A stretch of 54,121 nt of DNA from Methanosarcina sp. KYL-1 (GTDB lineage: Archaea > Halobacteriota > Methanosarcinia > Methanosarcinales > Methanosarcinaceae), in the NCBI RefSeq assembly GCF_024372725.1, contig NZ_VOUA01000027.1, forward strand, positions 1 through 54,121, in the 5' to 3' direction. The position numbers and the translations under genes were made by a program. The number at the start of each line of letters is the position of its first letter. Position 1 is the first letter of the stretch. The notes beneath the pieces are model-generated. The model worked only from the letters and a program-made list of their open reading frames with translations, was not told the DNA's origin and did no database searches. Positions 33,380 through 42,247 of the stretch are shown here, in pieces.

Positions 33380-34567
33380 TTATAAAAAAGCGGGCCTGGA
33401 AAGCGGGGAAGAAAGTTGCATTTCCGGAAGGTAGCGGGGCTGCTTCAGGATCTCTCTTTCCAGAAGGTCACGGGCAAGTTCGAAGTGCTTGAGCCCGATT
33501 TTTCCGCAGTAGAGGATTTTTAAGGTTTCCGCTTCCGAGGGCTGGTTTTGCAAGAAGGAGCGGACTTTTTGAAAGCCGCTCAGGTACACGTAATCCTTGG
33601 TGTAGCCCCCGGGGTGGGAAGTATCGATGAGCCCCCTTTTGACCCGCTGGGCATGGGTGAAGGCTTTTTCCGGGGGGAAATAGCAGACAAGCTCTTCGAA
33701 AATTTTGGAAAATGAAGCTTCGGAGCACATTGCTGCGGCCACGACTCTTGCACTGTATTTTTTAAGGGTTTTGGGGTCAAGGAGTCCGCTCCGGGCTTCG
33801 TTGTAAACCGCAAGGCCTTCTTCGGTTTCCGTGTAGCCGGGAAAGCCGGAGAGAAAGAGCCTTAGTGGCTGGCGTTTCCCGTTTTCAGCCCTGAAGACGT
33901 GGGTGCCGATTTCATGGCAGAGGTAGCGTTTGACCCCGGACCTGGAAAAAAGGGTGGAAAAGTTGATGTAAATTTCACCGCGGGCAGCACTTACGGCTAT
34001 TTTTGCCCCGCCGCCTCCGGTGGGCCTGATTTCCCATTCCAGCCCTAAACGCCGGATTTCGTCCTGAAAAAGCCTGCGGACAGTATCAGGTTCCAGGTTT
34101 TCCTCTTCTTCCTCAGGAGGTTTCAGGCTCTTCAGGTTCTTTCTTGCCTCCGCGAGCAGGGCTTTGGGAGGGCTCCCGTGAAAAGCGGCAAGTTCGGCCC
34201 CAAAATCCGGGGATTCCCTGCGCTTTAAAAGGGCATGGGAATAAAGAAGATAGTCGATTTTCCTGATGTAGTAAGGGGCAAAAACGGAATTTTTGCAGAG
34301 TTCAAGCCTTCCCTTTATCCGCTTCAGCTCCCTGCAGAGGCCTGCGACCTCAGGACCGGGACTCTCGTATTCAAAGATAGGGTCATAGTGTTTTCCGGCG
34401 GCATACGCTTTAAGGAAACGCGCTTTTTCCCTGCCGGAATTTACAGGGTTCAGGTAGCTGAGGATATTTATCTGCACTTCGATCTCGAAGAGGCGCCAGT
34501 CATATGCCAGGACGCAGCTTTCGGATTTCAAATCGGTTTCGTAAACTCTTCTCACCCCAAAACTCAC
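33380..34567 (-). CDS. DUF1704 / tyrosine-carboxypeptidase-like metalloprotease
   Basis: About 395 residues if the GTG at 34567 is the start; the GTG at 34555 is an alternative. The frame is open far upstream, but that part runs antisense through gdhA and is not protein-like. The catalytic motif HEIGTH (zinc H-E-x2-x-H type) lies in YLCHEIGTHVFRAENG, followed by the family's EGLA motif (GYTETEEGLAVYNE) carrying the third ligand. These mark the DUF1704 family, whose animal members remove tyrosine from tubulin. No signal peptide, so cytoplasmic. Substrate in archaea unknown. The start region abuts a repeat array shared with the gdhA promoter. Confidence 0.82.
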   Translation of the reverse strand: MSFGVRRVYETDLKSESCVLAYDWRLFEIEVQINILSYLNPVNSGREKARFLKAYAAGKHYDPIFEYESPGPEVAGLCRELKRIKGRLELCKNSVFAPYYIRKIDYLLYSHALLKRRESPDFGAELAAFHGSPPKALLAEARKNLKSLKPPEEEEENLEPDTVRRLFQDEIRRLGLEWEIRPTGGGGAKIAVSAARGEIYINFSTLFSRSGVKRYLCHEIGTHVFRAENGKRQPLRLFLSGFPGYTETEEGLAVYNEARSGLLDPKTLKKYSARVVAAAMCSEASFSKIFEELVCYFPPEKAFTHAQRVKRGLIDTSHPGGYTKDYVYLSGFQKVRSFLQNQPSEAETLKILYCGKIGLKHFELARDLLEREILKQPRYLPEMQLSSPLSRPAFL

Positions 34568-34648
34568 GTGAAATTTGACCCCGACAAAATTTGAATAACA
34601 TAGTTTAAAAAGTTTTCCGGCAGCAGGGAAAACGGCAATTCGGGCAGC

Positions 34649-34740
34649 ACCTGTTGCAGTACCAATTGCAGTACCAATTGCAGTACCAATTGCAGTAACC
34701 TTGGTAGTACCCATTACAGTACCGCTGCAATACCTATTTA
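34649..34740. repeat. 12-bp repeats in the gdhA upstream region
   Basis: GCAGTACCAATT occurs three times in perfect series, with diverged copies on both sides (GCAGCACCTGTT, ACAGTACCGCTG). It occupies the space where the gdhA promoter should be. Confidence 0.8.
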
Positions 34741-34774
34741 ATGACACAAAACCCATACTCCAATGGGGGTATTG

Positions 34775-36025
34775 ATGAGTTCGGAGCCAAACCTTCTTGA
34801 TGACATAAAGGAGCACGTATGCACCTGTTCTGCAGGCCTCAGTTTTACTCCTGATATCGAAGCGTTCCTGAAAATGCCCATGCGCGAGCTCTTCGTTGCT
34901 CTCCCGATCCACATGGACAACGGCTCGGTCAGGGTCTTTAAGGGTTTTAGGGTCCAGTATAACGAAGCCCTTGGCCCTACAAAAGGCGGGATCCGCTTCC
35001 ACCCGGACGAGACCATTGAGACGATCCGGGCCCTTGCGGCCATTATGACCTGGAAATGCGCCCTGCACAAACTGCCCCTGGGGGGAGCAAAAGGCGGGGT
35101 GGTCTGTAACCCGAAAGAGCTTTCCCACCGGGAACTTGAGCGCCTGAGCCGGGCCTACATCCGGGGGGTCTACCAGGTCATAGGCCCCGATAGGGACGTG
35201 CCTGCCCCTGATGTTTATACAAACCCCCAGGTCATGGCCTGGATGATGGATGAGTACTCGAAACTGGCAGGTAAAAACGTCTTCGGCGTCATTACTGGCA
35301 AGCCCACAAGCCTGGGGGGTTCCGCAGGCAGGTACGATGCAACGGCCCGGGGAGGCTGGTATGCAATAAAAGAAGCTGCCGGGAAGATGGGCCTGGACCT
35401 TAAGGGCGCAACGGTTGCCGTGCAGGGCTTCGGAAATGTGGGGTACCACGCAGCCTACATTGCAAAAAAACATTTTGGGTGCAGGGTCGTTGCGGTCAGC
35501 GACAGCAAAGGCGGAGTCTATGCCGAAGAGGGACTTGACCCTGAAGACGTTTCCGGGCACAAGATTTCCAGCGGGTCGGTGCTCGGCTACCCGGGAGCCA
35601 GAAACATCACCAACGAAGAACTTCTGGAACTGGGAGTGGACATCCTCATCCCGGCTGCCCTGGAAAACGTGATCACAACAGAAAATGCCGGAAGGGTCAC
35701 CCCCCGGATCCTTGCCGAACTTGCAAACGGCCCCACAGCCAGGGAAGCCGACCCCATTCTTTATACAAACGAGGTCCATGTGATCCCGGATATTCTCTGT
35801 AACGGCGGAGGGGTCATTGTTTCCTACTTTGAGATGGTCCAGAACCAGTACAGCATGCAGTGGGACGAGGCCGAAGTCCAGAAACGCCTGGAAAAAAAGA
35901 TGAAAGAAGCGTACCATTCCGTGTTCGATTTCGCAGAAATGAACAACACAGGCATGCGCCAGGCTGCTTATACCCTCGCTGTCAGCAGGGTAGTTGAAGC
36001 CATGCAGCTTCGGGGCTGGATTTAA
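34775..36025 (+). CDS. gdhA: Glutamate dehydrogenase
   Basis: 416 residues from ATG 34775, which has TGGGGGT four bases upstream; an ATG at 34763 lacks a site. Catalyses the reversible oxidative deamination of glutamate to 2-oxoglutarate and ammonia. Glutamate-binding and catalytic segments are [11 protein letters not shown] and [12 protein letters not shown] (catalytic lysine), with [20 protein letters not shown]. The Rossmann coenzyme motif is [19 protein letters not shown], and the acidic or neutral residue that follows ([10 protein letters not shown]) argues for NAD(H) or dual use. Full length. Monocistronic, divergent from the DUF1704 gene. Confidence 0.95.
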   Translation: MSSEPNLLDDIKEHVCTCSAGLSFTPDIEAFLKMPMRELFVALPIHMDNGSVRVFKGFRVQYNEALGPTKGGIRFHPDETIETIRALAAIMTWKCALHKLPLGGAKGGVVCNPKELSHRELERLSRAYIRGVYQVIGPDRDVPAPDVYTNPQVMAWMMDEYSKLAGKNVFGVITGKPTSLGGSAGRYDATARGGWYAIKEAAGKMGLDLKGATVAVQGFGNVGYHAAYIAKKHFGCRVVAVSDSKGGVYAEEGLDPEDVSGHKISSGSVLGYPGARNITNEELLELGVDILIPAALENVITTENAGRVTPRILAELANGPTAREADPILYTNEVHVIPDILCNGGGVIVSYFEMVQNQYSMQWDEAEVQKRLEKKMKEAYHSVFDFAEMNNTGMRQAAYTLAVSRVVEAMQLRGWI

Positions 36026-36074
36026 AGGACACTTCCTTAAAAATCCTGAGACTCTGAAGGGAAAAGGAAAATTG

Positions 36075-36120
36075 AAATCACCGGTTAACACCGGTTAACA
36101 CCAGTTAACACCAGTTAATA
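36075..36120. repeat. 10-bp tandem repeat, four copies
   Basis: ACCGGTTAAC twice, then ACCAGTTAAC and ACCAGTTAAT, ending about 60 bp before the rubredoxin start. Confidence 0.8.
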
Positions 36121-36178
36121 TCAGTTTCTAACGCCTGGCAAACATCAAAGCAATTAAGCAATTGGCCAAACCGGGCAG

Positions 36179-36346
36179 GTGATTCTAACGTACAGATGCA
36201 TAAATTGCGGTTACCTTTACAACCCGACCTGCGGGGATTCCTCACAATCCATAGGTCCCGATACGCTTTTCAAGGAACTGCCGAAGTCCTGGAAATGCCC
36301 GAGATGCGGAGCTCCCAGGGAAAAGTTCGAAAAGATGCGACCCTGA
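36179..36346 (+). CDS. Rubredoxin
   Basis: A 55-residue frame, below usual ORF cutoffs. Iron ligands are C7-x2-C10 (YRCINCGYLYNP) and C40-x2-C43 (WKCPRCGAPREKFE), which with the aromatic core (Y12, Y14, F31, W38) define a rubredoxin. An additional Cys at 18 replaces the usual charged residue before GD. It carries one electron on a single Fe(Cys)4 centre, in methanogens often to oxygen- or peroxide-reducing flavoproteins. The start is taken as GTG at 36179 (MILTYRC); ATT next to it is possible. Stands alone after a repeat array. Confidence 0.9.
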   Translation: MILTYRCINCGYLYNPTCGDSSQSIGPDTLFKELPKSWKCPRCGAPREKFEKMRP

Positions 36347-36570
36347 AAATTCGACAAGGCTAAGAAACTAACGTGAGCATACGGGCTTTATTGCCAACTT
36401 AATACAAAATAGAAAAGCGTACATCAGGTACAACATATGCGCATCAATATGTGCATCATATGCCTCATATACAGGATATGAATTCCTATCCCTGGTTCAG
36501 GATAAAGAAAGCACGAAAAGAAAAAAATCGAAGAAAAAAATGAGAAAATCGAAGAAAAGACGAAGAAAAA

Positions 36571-36756
36571 TTACTGTATCGGCATCTCACTTTCGTTCAT
36601 CAGGTTTCTTTCGAAATTCAGGATTCTCCTTACGACTATTTTTTTGGACCCATACCAGAGTTCCTGGTTTTCAGGGTATTTTTTCATTATATATTCCGAA
36701 AGTTCTAAAACATCCATGTCGTCAAGTTTCCGCTTGAGCTGATTTAAGTCTTCCAC
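36571..36756 (-). CDS. Small acidic-basic protein of 61 residues, unknown
   Basis: The frame begins at GTG 36756 with GGAAGGT seven bases upstream. The sequence (MEDLNQLKRKLDDMDVLELS, later NQELWYGSKKIVVRRILNFE) is strongly helical and charged, with good codon usage. I do not recognise a family. No cysteines, signal or membrane segment. It is separated from the rubredoxin by a 220-bp AT-rich stretch and divergent from the histidine kinase. Confidence 0.6.
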   Translation of the reverse strand: MEDLNQLKRKLDDMDVLELSEYIMKKYPENQELWYGSKKIVVRRILNFERNLMNESEMPIQ

Positions 36757-36911
36757 GCCAGATACCTTCCCTCAAAACTCATAATGTTTTCGTAACTGAT
36801 TACTTTTATTTTCGTATTCAAATTTGGTTTTAATGTTAAGCCTGTAAAAGAATAAACTTTTATGTAATGTCCTTTGCAGGAAAAAATCCCATTGGATATT
36901 CAGAATATCCG

Positions 36912-36927
36912 GTATTTTATATATATC
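36912..36927 (+). promoter_or_regulatory. Possible TATA box upstream of the histidine kinase
   Basis: TATTTTATATATATCC is the clearest TATA-like sequence in the 36757-37165 gap, about 240 bp upstream of the preferred start. The leader would be long. No gene is seen in the gap. Confidence 0.35.
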
Positions 36928-37165
36928 CCGTGCTTGACCATAAGGGCCAGGTATTATCTTGAAGGGAGATAACAGGATACATTTTTAAACAATTATGTAA
37001 AATAACGCTGAGAAGTTAGGAAATTGAGGGGTTTCTTTAGTTTGAACAAATAATATAAACGAAGTTGATGTAAACGACTTCAAAACACGGATGTTTTCAG
37101 CATTAACGGATGTGTTCAATATTAACCTTACTGGTAGCATGGAAAATGGGAAAGGAGAAAACTGG

Positions 37166-40084
37166 ATGGAAGAATTCCTTTCAGCCAGCCCGAGCCCTAT
37201 AATCAGGGCTGGAAAAGGGGGGACGGTTCTTTATGCAAACCTGTCAGGTGAACCTTTGCTGGAACTCTGGGAAACCTGCGTGGGAGAAGGACTTCCACCG
37301 GGAATTAGGGAAACCGTCCGGAGAACAATCCTCCGGAAGAGGCAGGAGACCCTGGAAGTCAAAGTAGGGGGAAAGGTTTACTCGATTGCATTCATACCTT
37401 CAAATGATGGCGAGTACGCAACCCTTTGCGGCTCCGAGATCACTTCCCTGAAACTGATGGAAGAAAAAATGCGCAAGGGAGTCAAAATGCATGAAGCCCT
37501 TTCAAGGCTGAGGGAACTGGCTTCCAGGGCCACGGCTGCCGCAGACCCCGAGATTTTTCATAAAGAAACAGCATCCCTTGTTGCAGGTGCGCTTGAAGTG
37601 GATTTCTGTGCAATCCTGAAACTGTTGCAAGAAGGAGATTTCAGCCTTGAAGCCGGGACCACACCCGAAACTTCACATTTGGGGGCCATAGTCAAAAAAG
37701 AGACAGCGTGCCAGGCCGGGTACACGCTGCTTTCAAGCAGGCCTATCTTCCTGGAACCGCGGGACAGAAAGGAAATTTTCATGGAGGCAGGCCCCGAAAA
37801 GTGCCGTGGAACTGCCACAGGGACGAGTACTGGCAGCGGGACGAGTACTGCCACTGGAATGAGTACTGTTATCGGAAGCGTGGAAAAACCCCTGGGGATA
37901 ATGGCAGTCCACAGCAAGGAAGAAAGGAAGTTCACAAAAGAAGACGCATACTTCCTTTGTTCGGCTGCTGCCCTGGTTTCGGAAGCCTTTGAGAAAAGAA
38001 AAATAGAAGAAAACCTCCTGAGCAAAGTCCGTTTTCTGGAAACCCTGCTTGATACGATCCCTGCACCCGTTTTTTACAAGGATGAGAAAGGAGTTTACCA
38101 GGGATGCAACGAACTGTTTGCAAGAAGGATCCTTGGGCTTCCAAAAGAAAAAGTGATAGGGTGCTCAATAGACGAGCTTGAGGAAGCTATTCCCGCCGAA
38201 CTGGGAGACATTTACAAAAAGATGGACGCACAGCTCCTGCGAAAGGGAGGGGCTCAGTTTTATGAGTCAAAAGTGATGTGTGCTGACAGGGTGGAAAGGG
38301 AATTCTCTTTTAATAAAGCTACATACAGGGACCTTTCGGGCAAGATTGAAGGGCTTGTCGGGGTGATGCTGGATATCACCGGACGCAAAAGAACCGAAGA
38401 AAACCTGCAAAAGAGCGAGGAAAGATACCGCCTCATTGCTGAACAGACAGGACAGCTGATATACGGCTTTGACCTGAAAAACGGCCTGGCTGAATGGGGG
38501 GGTGCCTTCGAAGAACTTACAGGCTATAGCTCTAAAGAGATCCAGAATTTTGATTATTATGACTGGGTGGAGCACATTCATCCTGAGGACCGCAGGAGAG
38601 TGCAGCAGGTGCTCAGGAAATGCTGGAGCAGCGGAGAAAAGTTTCATGAGGAATTCAGGTTCCTGCGGAAGGACGGGAGCTATTTTTATGTGGAAAACAA
38701 AGGGGTATTCACCAGGGATGAAGACGGCAGCATATGCAGAGCCCTCGGAGTGATGAAAAACATTACCGAAATCAAGCTCTACTCGGAAAAACTGAAAGAA
38801 AGCGAAGAGCTCTACCGCACATTCCTGGAGAACTTCAGAGGGATCGTGTTCCATGGCAACATGGATTTCACTCCCGTCTTTATGCACGGGACCCTGAAGG
38901 AAATTACGGGATACGGGGAAGAGGATATTAACTCAGGCAAACTGAACTGGGACAGGATAGTCCATCCTGAGGACCTGCCGGGGATTATTGAAGATGCAAA
39001 TGCCCTGAGGTCAGTCCCCGGGACTGCCATTGAACGGGACTACAGGATCATGCGGAAAGACGGAAAGGTCCGCTGGGTTTACGAGATAATCCAGAACATC
39101 CCTGATGCTTCGGGAAAACCGGAATTCGTGCAGGGAGCACTATACGATATAACCGAGAAAAAAATTGCACAGCAGGCCCTGGCAAGAGTTGAAGAAATGC
39201 GCAAAAAAGAAATCCACCACCGGATAAAAAACAACCTCCAGGTGGTTTCTTCCCTGCTCAACCTGCAGGCCGAAAAGTTCGAAGATAAGAAGGTTGTTGA
39301 GGCGTTCCGGGAAAGCGAAAACCGCGTCATCTCAATGTGCATGATCCATGAAGAACTGTACAAATCAAGGGATATGGAAAGCATCGATTTTACCGCCTAC
39401 CTCCGGAAATTGACTGCGGACCTGCTTCAATCGTACAGGATAGGAAACGAAAGGATACACCTCCATCTGGACGTGGACGACATATTCCTCGGCATTGACA
39501 CCGCAATTCCTCTCGGGATAATCATCAATGAGCTGTTTTCGAATTCCCTGAAGTATGCGTTTCCGAAAGGCGCGGAAGGAAACATCCTGATTTCACTCCG
39601 CAGAGAACCTGAACCCGGAACTCAGGCTCCTAACCCCGGAACGGGCTCCGGCAATGCTGCCCGGGATTCCGAACCCTCGCCCCTTGACTCATCCATTAAC
39701 TCATCCATTAACTCATCCATTAACTCATCCATTAACTCATCCATTAACTCATCCATTAACTCATCCATTAACTCATCCATTAACTCATCCATTAACTCAT
39801 CCATTAACCCCTCCATTAACCCCTCCATTAACCCCTCCATTAACCCCTCCATTAACCCCTCCATTAACCCCTCCATTAACTCATCCCTCAATTCTCCCCG
39901 TTATAATCTGGTCTACTCGGATAACGGAGCCGGCTTCCCCGAAAACGTCGATTTCAAAAAAACCGAAACCCTCGGCTTACAGCTGGTACACGCCCTGGTG
40001 GAGCAAATCGACGGGCAAATTGAGCTTGAAACCGGAAAAGGAACTGCATTTACCATCATTTTTTCCGATCCCGGACAAACTTAA
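37166..40084 (+). CDS. PAS/GAF sensor histidine kinase (HisKA_2 type) with repeat insertion in the ATPase domain
   Basis: About 972 residues from ATG 37166, the only nearby start with a ribosome site (GGAG); the frame is open from ATG 37091. Layout: short PAS-like N-terminus (IIRAGKGGTVLYANL), GAF domain (about 125-290), then three PAS domains (from ETLLDTIPAPVFYKDEKG, from YRLIAEQTGQLIYGFD, from YRTFLENFRGIVFHG). The HisKA_2 dimer domain has H-box EIHHRIKNNLQVVSSLLNLQ. The HATPase has N-box IIINELFSNSLKYAFP and G1 VYSDNGAGFPE. Between N-box and G1 lies a 64-residue SSIN/PSIN repeat. The GAF domain has a T/S/G-rich insertion. No membrane helix, so a cytoplasmic sensor. Confidence 0.93.
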   Translation: MEEFLSASPSPIIRAGKGGTVLYANLSGEPLLELWETCVGEGLPPGIRETVRRTILRKRQETLEVKVGGKVYSIAFIPSNDGEYATLCGSEITSLKLMEEKMRKGVKMHEALSRLRELASRATAAADPEIFHKETASLVAGALEVDFCAILKLLQEGDFSLEAGTTPETSHLGAIVKKETACQAGYTLLSSRPIFLEPRDRKEIFMEAGPEKCRGTATGTSTGSGTSTATGMSTVIGSVEKPLGIMAVHSKEERKFTKEDAYFLCSAAALVSEAFEKRKIEENLLSKVRFLETLLDTIPAPVFYKDEKGVYQGCNELFARRILGLPKEKVIGCSIDELEEAIPAELGDIYKKMDAQLLRKGGAQFYESKVMCADRVEREFSFNKATYRDLSGKIEGLVGVMLDITGRKRTEENLQKSEERYRLIAEQTGQLIYGFDLKNGLAEWGGAFEELTGYSSKEIQNFDYYDWVEHIHPEDRRRVQQVLRKCWSSGEKFHEEFRFLRKDGSYFYVENKGVFTRDEDGSICRALGVMKNITEIKLYSEKLKESEELYRTFLENFRGIVFHGNMDFTPVFMHGTLKEITGYGEEDINSGKLNWDRIVHPEDLPGIIEDANALRSVPGTAIERDYRIMRKDGKVRWVYEIIQNIPDASGKPEFVQGALYDITEKKIAQQALARVEEMRKKEIHHRIKNNLQVVSSLLNLQAEKFEDKKVVEAFRESENRVISMCMIHEELYKSRDMESIDFTAYLRKLTADLLQSYRIGNERIHLHLDVDDIFLGIDTAIPLGIIINELFSNSLKYAFPKGAEGNILISLRREPEPGTQAPNPGTGSGNAARDSEPSPLDSSINSSINSSINSSINSSINSSINSSINSSINSSINSSINPSINPSINPSINPSINPSINPSINSSLNSPRYNLVYSDNGAGFPENVDFKKTETLGLQLVHALVEQIDGQIELETGKGTAFTIIFSDPGQT
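39689..39880. repeat. 12-bp in-frame tandem repeat, 16 copies, inside the kinase gene
   Basis: Ten perfect copies of TCATCCATTAAC (SSIN) are followed by six perfect copies of CCCTCCATTAAC (PSIN). Copy-number change keeps the frame. Confidence 0.97.
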
Positions 40085-40139
40085 AGACAGAAAACAAACA
40101 AAGACAGAAAAACAAACCCCAAAAACATTCTTTTTTGGA

Positions 40140-40215
40140 TCTCTTTTTTATTGGAAGGCACCGCCAGGCAAGCTGGCGGGGGTTTTCATCTAAGGTTTGG
40201 ATTGAAAATGGTTTC
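40140..40215 (-). repeat. Dispersed repeat A, inverted copy
   Basis: Hairpin CCGCCAG-GCAAG-CTGGCGG at 40161-40179. Read on the minus strand the unit is TTGACCCCGGAAACCATTTT, then the hairpin, as in the other copies. 40216-40432 contains no gene. Confidence 0.75.
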
Positions 40216-40432
40216 CGGGGTCAAGGGAAGTTTCCAGTTGTATTTTTCGGGGCGGATTATTTCTCGGGCCGGATTTTTTTACACGATTCCGAAACGGCTT
40301 TCTATCGGAAGGCCGTAGAAACCGGATGTTTTAGTTTTTTTGCGGTAGCACATCATTGCGGCGTCACATCACACAAATTATTTCTATAGTAAGGTAATTC
40401 ATTCAAAAAAGGTGAGGATAGGCGAATAGCTA

Positions 40433-42247
40433 ATGTTAATCGGAATTGATGTAGGGGGCACCACCACCGATGCGGTGCTCATCGGGAACGGAGAAGTTTA
40501 CAGTACCGCCAAGGTTGCAACAGAGCCCCAAAACCTCCTGATATCCCTGCTTACTGCCCTTGATGCGGTCAGCGGGGAAATCCCCCCGGAAAGGATCAAA
40601 AGGGTGGTCTTCAGCACAACAGTGATAACAAACCTTATTGCCGAGGGCAAAACCGACCATGTGGCCCTGCTGCTCATCCCGGGCCCGGGCTTAAACCCTG
40701 CAAGTTACAACTTTCCTGACAGCTTTTTCCTGAAAGGGGCAATGGACTACCGGGGAAGGGAAATCCAGGCCTTAGACGAAGCGGAAGTAAGGGAAAATGT
40801 CAGCCGCATCCGGGACCTGGGCTTTTTAAGGGCTGCAGTCGTGAGCAAATTCGGGCAGAGGAACCCTGACCATGAATTCCGGGTTGCAGAAATCCTGGAA
40901 GAGATGCACCCCGAATGTAAAGTAGAACTCGGGCACAGGGTCTCGGGGAAATTGAACTTTCCCAGGCGGGTTGCAAGCACAATGTTTGCCTCGGCCACGA
41001 AAGAAAAGTACCGGGCCTTTGTTGCGGAAATAAAAAAAGCCCTTGCGGAAAGAGACATCAAAGCCCCGGTCTACATCCTGAAGGCCGATGGGGGGACCCT
41101 GCCCCTTGAAAAGTCCACGGAGTTTCCAGTAGAAACAATCTTTTCAGGCCCTGCCGCCAGCACCATCGGGGCCCTGGCTCTCACCCCCGAAGGGCAGACC
41201 TCAGTGGTAGTGGACATCGGAGGGACGACCACCGACCTTGCCCTTATCCTTTCAGGAAAGCCCCTCATGGCTTCCAGAGGCGCAAAACTCGATGCTTTCC
41301 TGACCCAGGTCCGGGCCTTTGCCGTTCGCTCAATAGCAGTGGGAGGAGACAGCGCCGTCAGGGTTGCGGAGGCAGGAGAGGGCAAAAGGACAATCACCGT
41401 CGGCCCGGACAGGGCGGGCCCTGCTTACTGCATGGGAGGGCCGGAACCGACCCCTACGGACGCCCTCCGGGTACTCGGGCTCATTGAAATAGGAGACCCG
41501 GGACGTGCAAAAGAAGCAGTCGCATCCATTGCCTCCCGAATTGCAAAAACCGAAAGCAAAGATGAAGGCAAAGATGAAGGCAAAGATGCAGGCAAAGATG
41601 AAGACAGGTTGGGGGCCGATATTGAAGCCGAGTACGATTATGACACCAGGGCCGAAACCGAAACTGCCTGCCGGATCGTGGACATCGCAACGGAGATGAT
41701 CGCATCTGCTGTCAGGGAGATGTTTCTGGAATGGGAACAGGAACCTGCCTACCGGATCTGGGAAGTGCTGCAGAAGAAAAAAGAAAGGCCTGAAAACGTT
41801 GTGGGCGTCGGAGGGGGAGCAAGAGGCCTGATCGCAGGGGTTGCGGAAAAACTCAACGCAAGGCCCTTGATCCCGGAACACGCTGAAGTAGGAAACGCAA
41901 TAGGGGCCGCCGTTGCAAGGCCTACCCTCACCCTGAACCTGCGCATCGATACCGAGCAGAAGGTGTATTCGGTGGCAGAAGAAGGAGAAATCCTGAGTTT
42001 AAACACAACCGACATCAGCAACTTCAATAAGATGCGCTCCGAGGATGCCGAAGCCCTTGCTGCAAAACTCCTCAGGGAGAGGGCGGAAAGGTTCGGGATT
42101 TCCGAGTATGCAGGAGAAGCCGAAATCACCCACAGCGAGGTCTTCAATGTGGTCAAGGGCTGGCTTACTGCAGGGCGCCTTTTTGATGTGAACATGCAGA
42201 TCCCTGCGGGCCTTATCCCTGAATGGAAGAGGAGGGAAAAGGCATGA
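40433..42247 (+). CDS. Hydantoinase/oxoprolinase family protein (HyuA-like)
   Basis: 604 residues of the ASKHA fold. The phosphate-1 motif IGIDVGGTTTDAVLIGNG is at the N-terminus. The internal SVVVDIGGTTTDLALILSG and VVGVGGGARGLIAGVAEKL complete the ATP-binding signature. Members hydrolyse ATP to open cyclic amides (hydantoins, 5-oxoproline) or carboxylate ketones. The archaeal branch is uncharacterised. Near residues 376-390 is a KDEG-type repeat (GGCAAAGATGAA units, 12 bp, at about 41566-41610). It is coupled by ATGA to the following deacetylase-family gene, which implies a shared pathway. Partner HyuB is absent. Confidence 0.88.
   Translation: MLIGIDVGGTTTDAVLIGNGEVYSTAKVATEPQNLLISLLTALDAVSGEIPPERIKRVVFSTTVITNLIAEGKTDHVALLLIPGPGLNPASYNFPDSFFLKGAMDYRGREIQALDEAEVRENVSRIRDLGFLRAAVVSKFGQRNPDHEFRVAEILEEMHPECKVELGHRVSGKLNFPRRVASTMFASATKEKYRAFVAEIKKALAERDIKAPVYILKADGGTLPLEKSTEFPVETIFSGPAASTIGALALTPEGQTSVVVDIGGTTTDLALILSGKPLMASRGAKLDAFLTQVRAFAVRSIAVGGDSAVRVAEAGEGKRTITVGPDRAGPAYCMGGPEPTPTDALRVLGLIEIGDPGRAKEAVASIASRIAKTESKDEGKDEGKDAGKDEDRLGADIEAEYDYDTRAETETACRIVDIATEMIASAVREMFLEWEQEPAYRIWEVLQKKKERPENVVGVGGGARGLIAGVAEKLNARPLIPEHAEVGNAIGAAVARPTLTLNLRIDTEQKVYSVAEEGEILSLNTTDISNFNKMRSEDAEALAAKLLRERAERFGISEYAGEAEITHSEVFNVVKGWLTAGRLFDVNMQIPAGLIPEWKRREKA

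Noticed and set aside
34568-36091. N-terminal 500 codons of a long minus-strand frame as part of the DUF1704 protein
   Set aside because: They are the exact antisense of gdhA, are cysteine- and histidine-rich without domain character, and cross the gdhA promoter repeats.
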